Assembly: GCF_001907675.1 (NCBI RefSeq)
Contig: NZ_MPNT01000002.1
Span: 124,001 to 188,000, forward strand
Direction of reading: 5' to 3'
DNA length: 64,000 nt
Origin: Mycobacterium paraffinicum
GTDB taxonomy: Bacteria; Actinomycetota; Actinomycetes; Mycobacteriales; Mycobacteriaceae
Shown here: piece after piece, positions 47,472-57,004 of the stretch
Numbering within the stretch: the stretch's first letter is position 1
How the letters are laid out: each line of letters opens with the position of its first letter
The notes under the pieces: model-generated
Told to the model about the DNA's origin: nothing
What the model saw: the letters and a program-made list of their open reading frames with translations, nothing else
Database searches by the model: none
Translations under genes and position numbers: made by a program

Positions 47472-48398
47472 ATGGCGCTGACGCGGGGACTAATCGCGGT
47501 GGCCCGCGCGCGGCACTGGCTGCCGGCCTTGCTGGTCCTGCTGGCCGCCGGCACGGGCTGCGGCGGCCCGGCGCACCCGCGGGCGGCCGCGGTCGTGGCC
47601 TCCACCGGGGTCTGGGGCAGCGTGGCGAGCGCGATCACCGGCGGCCACCTCGCGATCAAGTCCGTCCTGACGGGGTCCGACACAGACCCGCACTCCTACC
47701 AAGCCAGCCCCGCGGACGCCGCGGCCATCGCCGACGCCAGCCTGGTCGTGTACAACGGCGGCGGTTACGACCCCTGGGTGGACCAGGTGCTGGCCGACCA
47801 CCCCGGCGTCAAAGCGATCGGCGCCTATTCGTTCCACAAGGACTCGGCGGAGCAGCCGGCCAATGAGCATGTCTTCTACGACCTCGACGTCGCCAAATCG
47901 GTCGCCTTCGCGATCGCCGACCGGGTCGCCGGCATCGACCCCGCCCACGCCACCGACTACCGAGCCAACGCCGCCGGGTTCTGCCGCGGGGCCGACGCGA
48001 TCGCCATCTCAGAACACGCCATCGCCAGCGCCTTCCCCGGCACCGGGGTCATCGCAACCGAACCCGTCGGCTACTACCTGCTGGCGGCGTCCGGTCTGGT
48101 CAACCGCACGCCGGCCGCCTTCACCGCGGCCAACGAGAACGGGACGGACCCCTCGCCCGCCGACATGGCCGTCGTCCTCGACCTGATCGACCACCATCAG
48201 GTGTCGGCGGTGTTGGTCAACCCGCAGACGTCGACCCCCGCGATCAACGGCGTGCGGGAGGCCGCGCGACGCGCGGGCGTGCCGGTGACGGAAGTGAGCG
48301 AGACGCTGCCCGACGGCACGGATTACCTGACGTGGCAGCGCAACACGGTCAACCAGCTGCTGATCGCGCTGCAGTCGCGCCGGTCAGTGCAGCCGTGA
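47472..48398 (+). CDS. Metal ABC transporter solute-binding lipoprotein (ZnuA-like)
   Basis: The protein has 308 aa, starting at MALTRGLIAVARARH. The signal peptide ends in a lipobox-like LAAGTGC. It has the cluster A-I metal-binding fold: DTDPHSYQASPADAAAIADA, with His in the usual second ligand region, and later metal-site candidates EHVFYDLD, ATEPVGYYLL and NPQTS. It resembles Rv2059 of the Zur regulon. It probably binds Zn(II) (or Mn(II)). The GTGA overlap with the ATPase gene marks an operon. Confidence 0.87.
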   Translation: MALTRGLIAVARARHWLPALLVLLAAGTGCGGPAHPRAAAVVASTGVWGSVASAITGGHLAIKSVLTGSDTDPHSYQASPADAAAIADASLVVYNGGGYDPWVDQVLADHPGVKAIGAYSFHKDSAEQPANEHVFYDLDVAKSVAFAIADRVAGIDPAHATDYRANAAGFCRGADAIAISEHAIASAFPGTGVIATEPVGYYLLAASGLVNRTPAAFTAANENGTDPSPADMAVVLDLIDHHQVSAVLVNPQTSTPAINGVREAARRAGVPVTEVSETLPDGTDYLTWQRNTVNQLLIALQSRRSVQP

Positions 48399-49219
48399 GC
48401 CTCGACGCGGTCCGCGCCGTCGACCGCCGACCGGATACCGTCTCGCTGCGCGGCGCGCGGCTGGCGTTCGGCGACCGGGTGCTGTGGGACCACCTCGACC
48501 TATCGGTGTCGCCGGGCGAATTCATCGCCGTCCTAGGCCCCAACGGCAGCGGCAAGACGTCGTTGCTGAAGGTGCTGCTGGGGCAGCTGCCGCTGTCCGC
48601 CGGCGCCGCATTGGTGGACGGACAGCCGACGCGCTCCGGCAGCGGACGCATCGGCTACGTGCCGCAACACCGGCCGATGGACCACGACGTGATGCTTCGA
48701 GGACGCGACCTGGTTCGGCTGGGCGTCGACGGGCACCGCTGGGGCGGCATTCCGCTGAGATCCGCCGACCGCGCCCGCCGCCGCGCGATGGTCGCCGAGG
48801 CCCTGCGGCAGGTCAACGCCGAACACCTGGCGGACGTCCGGGTGGGTGTGATGTCCGGCGGCGAGCTGCAACGGATCCGCGTCGCGCAGGCGCTGGTCAG
48901 CGACCCCATGTTGCTGCTGTGCGACGAGCCGCTGCTGGCCCTGGACCCGGCGAACGCCAAACTGGTGTCCGCGCTCATCGACCGCCGCCGCCGGGATGCC
49001 GCGACCGCCGTCATCGTCGTCACGCATGACCTCAACGCGATCCTGCCGTACGTGGACCGGCTGGTTTATCTGGTCGACGGACGGTTCCGGATCGGCACCG
49101 TCGACGAGGTGATGACCACCGAGACGCTCTCGACGCTGTACCGGGCCGACATTGCGGTAGTGAAGGTCAAAGACCGCTACGTGGTGGTCGGCGAGACGAC
49201 CGACCGGGTCCACCAGTGA
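48395..49219 (+). CDS. Metal ABC transporter ATP-binding protein (ZnuC-like)
   Basis: The protein has 274 aa with a GTG start overlapping the previous stop. Walker A is GPNGSGKTSLL, the signature is MSGGELQRIRVA, Walker B is LLLCDEPLLALD, and the switch His is in VVTHDLN. It energises the importer encoded on either side. Confidence 0.9.
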   Translation: MSLDAVRAVDRRPDTVSLRGARLAFGDRVLWDHLDLSVSPGEFIAVLGPNGSGKTSLLKVLLGQLPLSAGAALVDGQPTRSGSGRIGYVPQHRPMDHDVMLRGRDLVRLGVDGHRWGGIPLRSADRARRRAMVAEALRQVNAEHLADVRVGVMSGGELQRIRVAQALVSDPMLLLCDEPLLALDPANAKLVSALIDRRRRDAATAVIVVTHDLNAILPYVDRLVYLVDGRFRIGTVDEVMTTETLSTLYRADIAVVKVKDRYVVVGETTDRVHQ

Positions 49220-50076
49220 ATCACCGGCTCACCGGCGTGCTGGCCCACCTGCTCGACTTCGACGTCACCGCCCACCTCCTGCGCCACGACTTCGTCCAGC
49301 AGGCGCTGCTCGCCGCCGCGCTGCTGGGCTTGGTGGCCGGGCTTATCGGGCCGTTCATCGTGATGCGGCAGATGTCGTTCGCGGTGCACGGCTCCAGCGA
49401 ACTATCGTTGACCGGAGCGGCTTTCGCGCTGCTGGTCGGCGCCGAGGTGGGGGTGGGCGCGCTGGTCGGCAGCGCCTTGGCGGCCGCGCTGTTCGGCGTG
49501 CTGGGCCGGCGGGCCCGCGAACGCGACTCGGTCATCGGCGTGGTGCTGGCCTTCGGGCTGGGCTTGGCGGTGCTGTTCATCTACCTCTACCCGGGCCGGA
49601 CCGCGACCAGCTTCGCGTTGCTCACCGGACAGATCGTCGGCGTCGGCTACACCGGGCTGGGCATGCTGGCGCTGGTGTGCCTGCTCGTCATGGCCGTCAT
49701 CGCGACGTGCTACCGCCCGCTGTTGTTCGCCACCGTCGACCCCGACGTCGCCGCGGCCCGCGGGGTGCCGGTCCGGGCGCTGGGCATCGTGTTCGCCGCC
49801 CTGGTCGGCGTGGTGGCCGCGCAGGCCGTGCAGATCGTCGGGGCGCTGCTGGTGATGTCGTTGCTGATCACGCCGGCGGCGGCGGCCGCCCGGGTGGTGG
49901 CCTCGCCGGCGGCGGCGATCATGACCTCGGTCGTCTTCGCCGAGGTCTCCGCCGTCGGCGGCATCGTGCTATCGCTGGCGCCCGGCGTCCCGGTGTCCGT
50001 CTTCGTCGCGGGGATTTCCTTCCTGATCTACCTGGTCTGCTGGATGCTGGGGCGCCGACACGAGTTCGCCGCCTAA
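49216..50076 (+). CDS. Metal ABC transporter permease (ZnuB-like)
   Basis: The protein has 286 aa with a GTG start overlapping the ATPase stop. It has seven to eight TM segments of the ABC-3 family (GLIGPFIVMRQMSFAVHGSSELSLTGAAFALL; GVPVRALGIVFAALVGVVAA). It resembles Rv2060 but is complete, with its ATPase, unlike my recollection of the M. tuberculosis copy. Confidence 0.9.
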   Translation: MNHRLTGVLAHLLDFDVTAHLLRHDFVQQALLAAALLGLVAGLIGPFIVMRQMSFAVHGSSELSLTGAAFALLVGAEVGVGALVGSALAAALFGVLGRRARERDSVIGVVLAFGLGLAVLFIYLYPGRTATSFALLTGQIVGVGYTGLGMLALVCLLVMAVIATCYRPLLFATVDPDVAAARGVPVRALGIVFAALVGVVAAQAVQIVGALLVMSLLITPAAAAARVVASPAAAIMTSVVFAEVSAVGGIVLSLAPGVPVSVFVAGISFLIYLVCWMLGRRHEFAA

Positions 50077-50115
50077 GCTGGTCGGCACAGACGGGCCCGC
50101 GTCCGAAAGGCTCTG

Positions 50116-50826
50116 GTGCGTAGGCAATTCGCGATCGCCGTGCAGGCGGCGGTGTGCGCCCTCACGCCCGGCTGCACCACCGTCGTCGGCGGAAGCCCCG
50201 CGCCCGCGGACACGCGCGGGCCGCTGTCACAGGCCCCGGTGGCCGTCACCGCCCTGGACGCGCTGTTGCTCGACGACAGGAAGGTCAACGACATCCTGGG
50301 TGCGGGAATGCGGGTCCGGTACCGCACGCAGGACATGTGGGACTCCAGCCAGACGTTCAGCGAGAGGAGCTGCCTGGCCATGGCCGGGCCCGCGCAGCAG
50401 GCCGTATATGCGGACACCGGCTGGACCGCGGTGCGCGGCGAGCGACTGGACGACAGCTACGACGACCCCAACGTGCGCAACGACTCCGTCAACCAGGCCG
50501 TGATCGCCTACCCCACGGCCCGGCAGGCCAACGCGTTCTACGACGCGTCGGTCCGGAGGTGGTCCGCCTGCGCCAATCGCCGATTCGTCGACCATCCGCC
50601 GGGGCAGCCCGAGGTCGCGTGGGCGGTGGCCGATTCCCACAAGGTCGGCGGCACGCTCAGCACGTCCGAAGAGCAGGAAGGCAGCGAAGACGGCTGGCGG
50701 TGCCAGCGCGCGTTGACCGCGCGCAACAACATCGTCATCGATGTGGCGGCCTGCGGGTCCTTCCTGCCCGGTGCGGCCGCGGTCGACGTCGCCCAGCAGA
50801 TCGCGGCCGCGATCGTCACCCGGTAG
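50116..50826 (+). CDS. lppH: LppH-like lipoprotein with PknH-type sensor domain
   Basis: The protein has 236 aa with a GTG start. The lipobox is LTPGC at 16-20 and the mature domain resembles the PknH C-terminal sensor fold (ERSCLAMAGPAQQAVYADTGW; RRWSACANRRF; DGWRCQRALTARNN; DVAACGSF), with Cys placed for two disulfides. It matches Rv3576. It is surface-exposed with an unknown ligand. Confidence 0.86.
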   Translation: MRRQFAIAVQAAVCALTPGCTTVVGGSPAPADTRGPLSQAPVAVTALDALLLDDRKVNDILGAGMRVRYRTQDMWDSSQTFSERSCLAMAGPAQQAVYADTGWTAVRGERLDDSYDDPNVRNDSVNQAVIAYPTARQANAFYDASVRRWSACANRRFVDHPPGQPEVAWAVADSHKVGGTLSTSEEQEGSEDGWRCQRALTARNNIVIDVAACGSFLPGAAAVDVAQQIAAAIVTR

Positions 50827-50876
50827 CGGCGGGAAGGCGACCGCCTCTGCGGATGGCGCTCCCATAAGCTGGGCGG

Positions 50877-51635
50877 GTGGCCCGTATCGACCTCAACGCC
50901 GATCTGGGCGAGAGCTTCGGCGTCTGGCGCCTGGGTGACGACGACGCCATGCTGCGGATCGTCACCAGCGCCAACGTGGCGTGCGGGTTTCACGCCGGGG
51001 ACCCCGCCGCCCTGCTACGGGTCTGCCGGTCGGCCGCCGACCGCGGCGTCCGCATCGGCGCGCAGGTGAGCTATCGCGACCTGGCCGGGTTCGGCAGGCG
51101 CTTCATCGACGTCGCCGCCGAGGACCTGATCGCCGACGTGGTGTACCAGATCGGCGCGCTGCAGGCGATCGCCGGCGCGGCCGGCTCCGCGGTGTCCTAC
51201 GTCAAACCCCATGGCGCGCTGTACAACACGATTGTGACCAACCACGACCAGGCGGGCGCGGTCGCCGAGGCGGTGCGGATGGTGGACCCCGCGCTACCCG
51301 TCCTGGGCATGGCGGGTTCGGCGTTCTTCGACGAGGCCTCGCAGCGCGGGCTGCGCACGGTGGCCGAGGCGTTCGCCGACCGCGCCTACCGGGCGGACGG
51401 CCAGCTGGTGTCCCGCCGCGAACCCGGCGCGGTGCTGGGAGACCCGGCGGCGATCGCCGACCGCGTGGTGGGCATGGTGACGTCGGGCCGCGTCACCGCC
51501 GTCGACGGCACACCGATCACCGTGGCGGTGGAATCGGTTTGTGTGCACGGTGATTCGCCCGGCGCGGTGCAGATCGCCACGGCCGTGCGCGACGGGCTTA
51601 CGGCCGCCGACGTCCAGATCGCGGCGTTCAGCTGA
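50877..51635 (+). CDS. pxpA: PxpA, 5-oxoprolinase subunit A (LamB/YcsF family)
   Basis: The protein has 252 aa with a GTG start. The family opening is IDLNADLGESFGVWRLGDD, followed by SANVACGFHAGDP and YVKPHGALYN. PxpA acts with PxpB and PxpC to hydrolyse 5-oxoproline with ATP; neither partner is nearby. It shares one base with the next gene (TGATG), so it may have been recruited to this operon. Confidence 0.9.
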   Translation: MARIDLNADLGESFGVWRLGDDDAMLRIVTSANVACGFHAGDPAALLRVCRSAADRGVRIGAQVSYRDLAGFGRRFIDVAAEDLIADVVYQIGALQAIAGAAGSAVSYVKPHGALYNTIVTNHDQAGAVAEAVRMVDPALPVLGMAGSAFFDEASQRGLRTVAEAFADRAYRADGQLVSRREPGAVLGDPAAIADRVVGMVTSGRVTAVDGTPITVAVESVCVHGDSPGAVQIATAVRDGLTAADVQIAAFS

Positions 51636-52552
51636 TGCGGCTCAAGCTCGGTCGGCCCGACATCGCGCGGTACGCGGATCGGTTCGACGCGCCCGCCGCC
51701 GAAGCCGGGTCCCTATCGGCGATGTGGATGGGCGTCGCGACGCTGCTGATCGACGACGGCTCGTCGGCGCTGCTGACCGACGGCTACTTCTCCCGGCCGA
51801 GCCTGGCGCGGGTGGCCGCGGGCAAGGTCGCACCTTCGCCGGCCCGGGTCGACGGCTGCCTGGCGCGGGCCAAGGTGTCCGCGCTCGACGCGGTCGTCCC
51901 GGTGCACACCCACATCGACCACGCGCTGGATTCCGCGCTCGTCGCCGACCGCACCGGCGCGCGACTGGTGGGCGGACGGTCGGCCGCCAATGTCGGGCGT
52001 GGCTACGGACTGCCCGATGACCGTCTCGTGATCGCCGCCAGCGGCGAGCCAATCACGTTGGGCGCCTACGACGTGACGCTGGTGGAATCCCACCATTGCC
52101 CGCCGGACCGGTTCCCCGGCACGATCGACGCGCCACTGACCCCGCCGGTCAGGGCGTCCGCCTACCGCTGCGGCGAGTCCTGGTCGACGCTGGTCCACCA
52201 CCGTCGGACGGACCGGCGGCTGTTGATCCAGGGCAGCGCCGGATTCGTCAAGGGTGCGCTGGCCGGTCACCGCGCCGACGCCGCCTACCTGTCCGTCGGG
52301 CAGCTGGGACTACAGCCGAGGTCATACCTGACCGACTACTGGACCGAGACCGTGCGCGCGGTGGGGGCGCGCCGCGTGATCATGATTCACTGGGACGATT
52401 TCTTCCGGCCGCTGTCAAAGCCGCTGCGGGCCTTGCCCTACGCCGGCGACGACCTGGACTCCTCCATCCGGATCCTCGACGAGTTGGCCGCACAGGACGG
52501 TGTCGCGCTGCACCTGCCGACGGTCTGGCGACGCGAAAACCCCTGGGCCTGA
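51635..52552 (+). CDS. Metallo-beta-lactamase-fold hydrolase (Rv3577 homologue)
   Basis: The protein has 305 aa, starting at the ATG overlapping the pxpA stop. The MBL motif is VHTHIDHALDSAL (His-x-His-x-Asp-His), with later ligands in VESHHCPP and MIHWDDF. It matches Rv3577 by position. The substrate is unknown. Confidence 0.87.
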   Translation: MRLKLGRPDIARYADRFDAPAAEAGSLSAMWMGVATLLIDDGSSALLTDGYFSRPSLARVAAGKVAPSPARVDGCLARAKVSALDAVVPVHTHIDHALDSALVADRTGARLVGGRSAANVGRGYGLPDDRLVIAASGEPITLGAYDVTLVESHHCPPDRFPGTIDAPLTPPVRASAYRCGESWSTLVHHRRTDRRLLIQGSAGFVKGALAGHRADAAYLSVGQLGLQPRSYLTDYWTETVRAVGARRVIMIHWDDFFRPLSKPLRALPYAGDDLDSSIRILDELAAQDGVALHLPTVWRRENPWA

Positions 52553-52567
52553 AACGGTTTTAATACA

Positions 52568-53809
52568 TTGACTTTGACCCTTGCGCTGGTGCTGCTCGCT
52601 GCCGTCCTGGCCTTCGCGGTCGTGCGCCCGCGGGGCTTGCCGGAGGCGGTGGCGGCGGTTCCCGCGGCCCTGGTCCTGATCGCGGTCGGTGCGATATCGG
52701 TGCATCAGGCGGTCGACGAGGTGACCGGGCTTTCCGGGGTGGTCGGGTTCCTGGGCGCGGTGCTGGTGCTCGCCAAGCTGTGCGACGACGAGGGCCTGTT
52801 CGAGGCGGCGGGTGCGGCGATCACGCGCGGCAGCGTCGGGTCGGGGGGCCTGCTGCGCCGGGTGTTCGTCATCGCCTCGTTGATCACCGCCGTGCTGAGC
52901 CTGGACACCGCGGTGGTGTTACTGACCCCGGTGGTGCTGGCCGCCGTCCGTCGGCTGCGGACCCCGGTGCGCCCGTACGCCTACGCCACCGCGCACCTGG
53001 CTAACGGCGCCTCCCTGCTGCTGCCGGTGTCCAATCTGACCAACCTGCTTGCGTTTCACACCGCCAACCTTTCGTTCATTCGGTTCACCGTGTTGATGGC
53101 GTTGCCATGGGTCAGCGTGGTGGTCACGTTGTATGCGGTATTCCGCTGGTTCTTCGCCGGCGATCTGCGCGTGCAGCCCCATCCGGAGCAACCGGGGCCG
53201 GCGCCTCGGCCGCCGGTGCTCGTGCTGGTGGTCGTGGGGCTCACGCTGGCCGGCTTCGCCGTGGCGCAGTCCGTCGGCGTGGACCCGGCCTGGGTGGCTT
53301 TCGCCGGCGCGGCGGCGCTGGCGGTGCGCAGCCTGAGCCGTCGGCATACTTCGGTGATCGACATCGCGCGGTCGGCCCACGTGTCGTTCCTGGTGTTCGT
53401 GCTCGCGCTGGGTGTGGTCGTGCGGGCGGTCATGGTCAACGGCATGGACAAGGCGATGTCGGCGGTGCTGCCGTCCGGCTCGACGTTGCCCGCATTGCTG
53501 GCCATCGCGGCGGTGGCCGCCGTGCTGGCCAACGTGGTGAACAACCTGCCCGCGACCCTGGTGCTGCTGCCCCTGGTGGCGCCGAGCGGACCGGTCGCCA
53601 TTCTGGCCGTCCTGCTCGGTGTCAACATCGGGCCGAACCTGACCTACGTCGGTTCGCTGTCGAACCTGTTGTGGCGGCGGGTGCTTCGCCAGCACGACGT
53701 CGACGCCGGTGTCGGCGAATACACCCGCCTCGGGGTGTGTACCGTGCCGGTGTCCCTGGTGCTCGCCGTGCTCGCACTGTGGGCGTCGGCGCGGGTGTTC
53801 GGCGCCTAG
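52568..53809 (+). CDS. arsB2: ArsB2-like anion permease
   Basis: The protein has 413 aa with a TTG start 15 bp after the previous stop. It has about eleven TM segments of the ArsB/NhaD ion-transporter superfamily, with two related halves: LDTAVVLLTPVVLAAVRRL then ANGASLLLPVSNLTNLLAF, and later NVVNNLPATLVLLPLVAP then IGPNLTYVGSLSNLLW. It matches Rv3578. The substrate could be arsenite or another anion. Its stop overlaps the next, convergent gene by 4 bp. Confidence 0.9.
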   Translation: MTLTLALVLLAAVLAFAVVRPRGLPEAVAAVPAALVLIAVGAISVHQAVDEVTGLSGVVGFLGAVLVLAKLCDDEGLFEAAGAAITRGSVGSGGLLRRVFVIASLITAVLSLDTAVVLLTPVVLAAVRRLRTPVRPYAYATAHLANGASLLLPVSNLTNLLAFHTANLSFIRFTVLMALPWVSVVVTLYAVFRWFFAGDLRVQPHPEQPGPAPRPPVLVLVVVGLTLAGFAVAQSVGVDPAWVAFAGAAALAVRSLSRRHTSVIDIARSAHVSFLVFVLALGVVVRAVMVNGMDKAMSAVLPSGSTLPALLAIAAVAAVLANVVNNLPATLVLLPLVAPSGPVAILAVLLGVNIGPNLTYVGSLSNLLWRRVLRQHDVDAGVGEYTRLGVCTVPVSLVLAVLALWASARVFGA

Positions 53810-54117
53810 CCGATCGCCTCCCGGAATTCCACTCCCTGCTGCAGCGCCTGCGCGGCTTCGGCGATGTCCACAACCGGATAGATCTGGTAGTCCAGGATCG
53901 TGGCGAATTGGCTTGTGGTCTCGACCAAATCGGCCGGGTTGTCGGATTCCACCACCGCGAATCCGCCGCCACCGTCGATGCGACCGACGAACTGGTGATA
54001 CGTCGTGGTCTGCGGTTGCGACCACTTCGAGTAGGCAGCCAAGCCGCGTCGCAGGCTCTCGTCGTTCTCGGCTGCCGTGCCGTTCAGGCGGTATGTCCAC
54101 GCTACTACGTACTTCAT
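53806..54117 (-). CDS. Small DUF3303-like protein
   Basis: The protein has 103 aa, starting at MKYVVAWTYRLNGTAAEND with AGGAG upstream; the longer frame to 54711 lies within the LuxR gene. It has an alternating ferredoxin-like pattern (YHQFVGRIDGGGGFAVVESD, ILDYQIYPVVDIAEAAQ), as in DUF3303/monooxygenase-like small proteins. It lies 89 bp downstream of the LuxR-type gene on the same strand, with an inverted repeat between them. Confidence 0.8.
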   Translation of the reverse strand: MKYVVAWTYRLNGTAAENDESLRRGLAAYSKWSQPQTTTYHQFVGRIDGGGGFAVVESDNPADLVETTSQFATILDYQIYPVVDIAEAAQALQQGVEFREAIG

Positions 54118-54174
54118 CGCGCTCTCCTTTGCTAGTCGGGATCGCAACGGTATGGCCGATTTCCGCTGTGCGCA

Positions 54175-54192
54175 CGAGTAGTCGCCTACTCG
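54175..54192. promoter_or_regulatory. Inverted repeat CGAGTAG/CTACTCG
   Basis: There are two perfect 7-bp arms around TCGC, between the LuxR-type gene and the DUF3303-like gene. It has no T-run, so a binding site is more likely than a terminator; the adjacent LuxR-type protein is the obvious candidate. Confidence 0.5.
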
Positions 54193-54206
54193 AATGCCGC
54201 GGTGCG

Positions 54207-56852
54207 TCAGTCGGACCCCGGTCCCGATCGGATGATCGACGCGAGTTCCTCGCGGGACTGGGCGCCCACCCGCTGACAGGCCCGGTAGACGTGGCCCTCC
54301 ACGGTGCGCACCGACATCACCAGCTTCTCGGCGATCTGGCGGTTCGACAGACCGGCCACGACGAGCTCGATGACGTCGCGCTGGCGACCCGAGAGTTTGA
54401 GACCCGCCGGAGTCCGCAACGCCGGCGTGCACAAGCCGCCACACTCCTCGGCCAGTTCGCCGGCCAAGGCCGACGCATAAAGCCCGCGCTTGTGCTGCTG
54501 TCCTTCGATGAACGCGACGGAGGCCTGCGCGGCCGCGTCGGCGGCCGCGGCCCGGTCTCCAATCGCCCGGTAGGCCGCCGAAACCGCAAGGAGGCCTTCC
54601 CCGTTGCTGGCCCGCAGGGCCTCGGCGTGTGAAGCGATGGCATCGGCCAGCGGCAGCGCCAGCGCGTCGGCCAGGGCGCGGGCCCGCGCCGCGCCCGAGG
54701 CGTCGCCCCACTGCGCCGCGGCCTGTATGCAGGCCAGTTCATGGGCCGGCTGGCCGCGGTCGCGGGCGGCTCGCGCGGCCGCCTGCGCCGTCGCCACGGC
54801 CTCGCCCAGCCGACCGCTTGCCGCCAGCGCCCACCCATCGGCCAACGACAGGCCGGTATGCATGAACAAGTAGTCCGCCGGCACGCAGGACCGCGCCCCA
54901 GCGACCGCGTCGTTCGCATCCGTCGCGTGCCCGAGCTTGCCGTGCGCCTCGGCGAGCGCGAAATAGCTCGCCGGGCGCAAACCGCTTGTGGTCGCGTGTA
55001 TCTGCGCCCCGGCAAGCGCTTCGTGCACCAACCGGACCGCGTCGGCCACGGCCCCGCGGGCCAGGGCGGCGTTCCCAAGCAGCAGGGCCAGGTTCGCGTA
55101 GGCCAGGCCGGGGATGTCGCGCGCCGAGTCGGCTACTTCGGTTGCGAGGCTGACGAATTCGTCGATGCGGCCCGTCAGTCGACAAGCCCGGCCGTACACC
55201 GCGCCGAACCAGAACCGCATGTGCGACGCCTCGAACGACGTCGTCGCGCGGCGCAGCGCCTGCTCGGCCACGGTTGCCAGGCAGTCGACCCGCCCCAACG
55301 CCCCCATGGCCATGATCAACGCCAGCGACGCCATCATCGCGTGGAACTCCGGCAGCTCGCCCGAATCCAGTGCGACCCTTGCCTTTTCGGCGGCGACCTC
55401 GCAACGCGCGGCCACCGCATCCAGGCACGCCTGCACCGCCAGCCGCTCGGCACGCTGGACCGGTGTCTCATCGCCCGCGGCCAGATCGTCGAGAATCGCC
55501 GCGGCCTCGGCCGGCCTGCCGAGCATCCAGACCAGGTTGGCCGCCCGCAGGGTCGCCCAGTAATGGCGATCCGGCGGATCACTTTCGGTGATCGCGCGCA
55601 ACGCCTCTTCGGCCTGCTCGCCGCGGCCGAGCAGCATCAGGTTCATCGCCCGCACCCCGGCCGCCCCCGGCGCCCCAGCCTGCGCCGCGGCGTTGGCGAG
55701 CCGGTCGGCCAACTCCAGATCCAGCAGTGTCATCGCGTGCCGCGCCGATTCCAGATACAAGTCGGGTTGCGGGTCCAGATCCGACTCGAGGTTCAGCAAC
55801 GCCCGTCGCACCGTGGCCTGCATGTCGGCGTCGCCGTCCTGCGCCAACCGGGTCGCCAAGCGGCCCCGTACCTTCGACAAGTACATCTCGCCTGCTCCCG
55901 CGCGGCGAAGCTCACCGAACAGCGGGTGCGCGAGCCTTGCCGTCAACCCGCCGGCGGTGCGTTCGACGTTCACCAGGCCCATGGCTTCGGCCGCCACTAA
56001 CTCCTCACGAGAAACCAAGTCGCACAACAAATCAACCGGCAGCGGCTCACACTGCGACAGCGTGTCGACCACGAGCGCCAGCGGCGGGGTCAGCCGACCA
56101 AGCTGGCGTCCCACCGTGTCGGACAAGCTGGCCGAGACCGCGACGTCGCCGTCCCACATCCACACCCCGGCCACTTGCCGCACCCGCCCGGCCGCCATCT
56201 GGTCGCTCAGCAGCTGCCGAAGAAACAGCGTGTTCCCACCGGTGAGCCGCCGGAACCGGTCCGCACAGCGCGCATCGACCGGGCCGCCCAGCGTGCGCTC
56301 GATCACCTCACGCGTCGCCGCGGCCGAAAGCGGCTCCAAGTCCAGGCGATCGAGCAGACCGTCCTTCCACAGCGCCGTCACCGCATCCGGCTCTTCACTG
56401 CCCGAGCGCACCGTGACCACCAGTCGGGCCCCGCCGGACTGCGCCAGCTGGTGAATCACGAGCGCGGACAACCCATCCAGCAGGTGCGCGTCGTCGACTC
56501 CCACCACCACGCGGCCGCGACGTTGTCGCGCCACAAACGACTCGATCACGCGTCGGACGTTGGTCAGCGGATCCGACATGCCCTCGCCCAGCAGACCGAT
56601 GAACGCACCGAGGGGCAACGGCCGGGCCGATTGCGTGCCGACGATCCACTGGATGCGTTCGCCCGACGCCCCGGCGCGCCGCAGCGCTTCACGGGCCAAC
56701 CGGGTTTTGCCCACCCCCGCGGCGCCCGCGATCAACACCCCGGAGAGCTGGCCAGCGCCGCTCAGGGCGCGGCGAATGGTTGCCAACTCGCCGTCGCGCC
56801 CAATCAGCTGGTCGCCGCTGATCACGCGGCGACTATAGCCGCGCGGCGGCAC
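54207..56852 (-). CDS. Large AAA/LuxR (LAL-type) transcriptional regulator
   Basis: The protein has 881 aa with a GTG start. An N-terminal ATPase carries Walker A GAAGVGKT (43-50) and Walker B VVVGVDDAHL (Asp120/121). The long middle (~350-800) is Ala-rich and TPR-like. The C-terminal LuxR HTH (~815-875) is LSGRQRDVIELVVAGLSNRQ followed by IAEKLVMSVRTVEGHVYRAC. The target may be the small gene downstream or itself. It is inserted between arsB2 and rlmB relative to M. tuberculosis. Confidence 0.93.
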   Translation of the reverse strand: MPPRGYSRRVISGDQLIGRDGELATIRRALSGAGQLSGVLIAGAAGVGKTRLAREALRRAGASGERIQWIVGTQSARPLPLGAFIGLLGEGMSDPLTNVRRVIESFVARQRRGRVVVGVDDAHLLDGLSALVIHQLAQSGGARLVVTVRSGSEEPDAVTALWKDGLLDRLDLEPLSAAATREVIERTLGGPVDARCADRFRRLTGGNTLFLRQLLSDQMAAGRVRQVAGVWMWDGDVAVSASLSDTVGRQLGRLTPPLALVVDTLSQCEPLPVDLLCDLVSREELVAAEAMGLVNVERTAGGLTARLAHPLFGELRRAGAGEMYLSKVRGRLATRLAQDGDADMQATVRRALLNLESDLDPQPDLYLESARHAMTLLDLELADRLANAAAQAGAPGAAGVRAMNLMLLGRGEQAEEALRAITESDPPDRHYWATLRAANLVWMLGRPAEAAAILDDLAAGDETPVQRAERLAVQACLDAVAARCEVAAEKARVALDSGELPEFHAMMASLALIMAMGALGRVDCLATVAEQALRRATTSFEASHMRFWFGAVYGRACRLTGRIDEFVSLATEVADSARDIPGLAYANLALLLGNAALARGAVADAVRLVHEALAGAQIHATTSGLRPASYFALAEAHGKLGHATDANDAVAGARSCVPADYLFMHTGLSLADGWALAASGRLGEAVATAQAAARAARDRGQPAHELACIQAAAQWGDASGAARARALADALALPLADAIASHAEALRASNGEGLLAVSAAYRAIGDRAAAADAAAQASVAFIEGQQHKRGLYASALAGELAEECGGLCTPALRTPAGLKLSGRQRDVIELVVAGLSNRQIAEKLVMSVRTVEGHVYRACQRVGAQSREELASIIRSGPGSD

Positions 56853-57004
56853 CGTGCGGGCCGGATTGCCACCGTTTCGCGTGCGCGTTGACCGGCCGGT
56901 GTCCAGCGCGCGTCCCCAACTGGCGTACCCGACTACGCTATCGGCGCCCGCCGACCGCTGTGAGCATGACGTTCGTCAGCCAGCGGTCAGAGAGGCGGAG
57001 TGCG

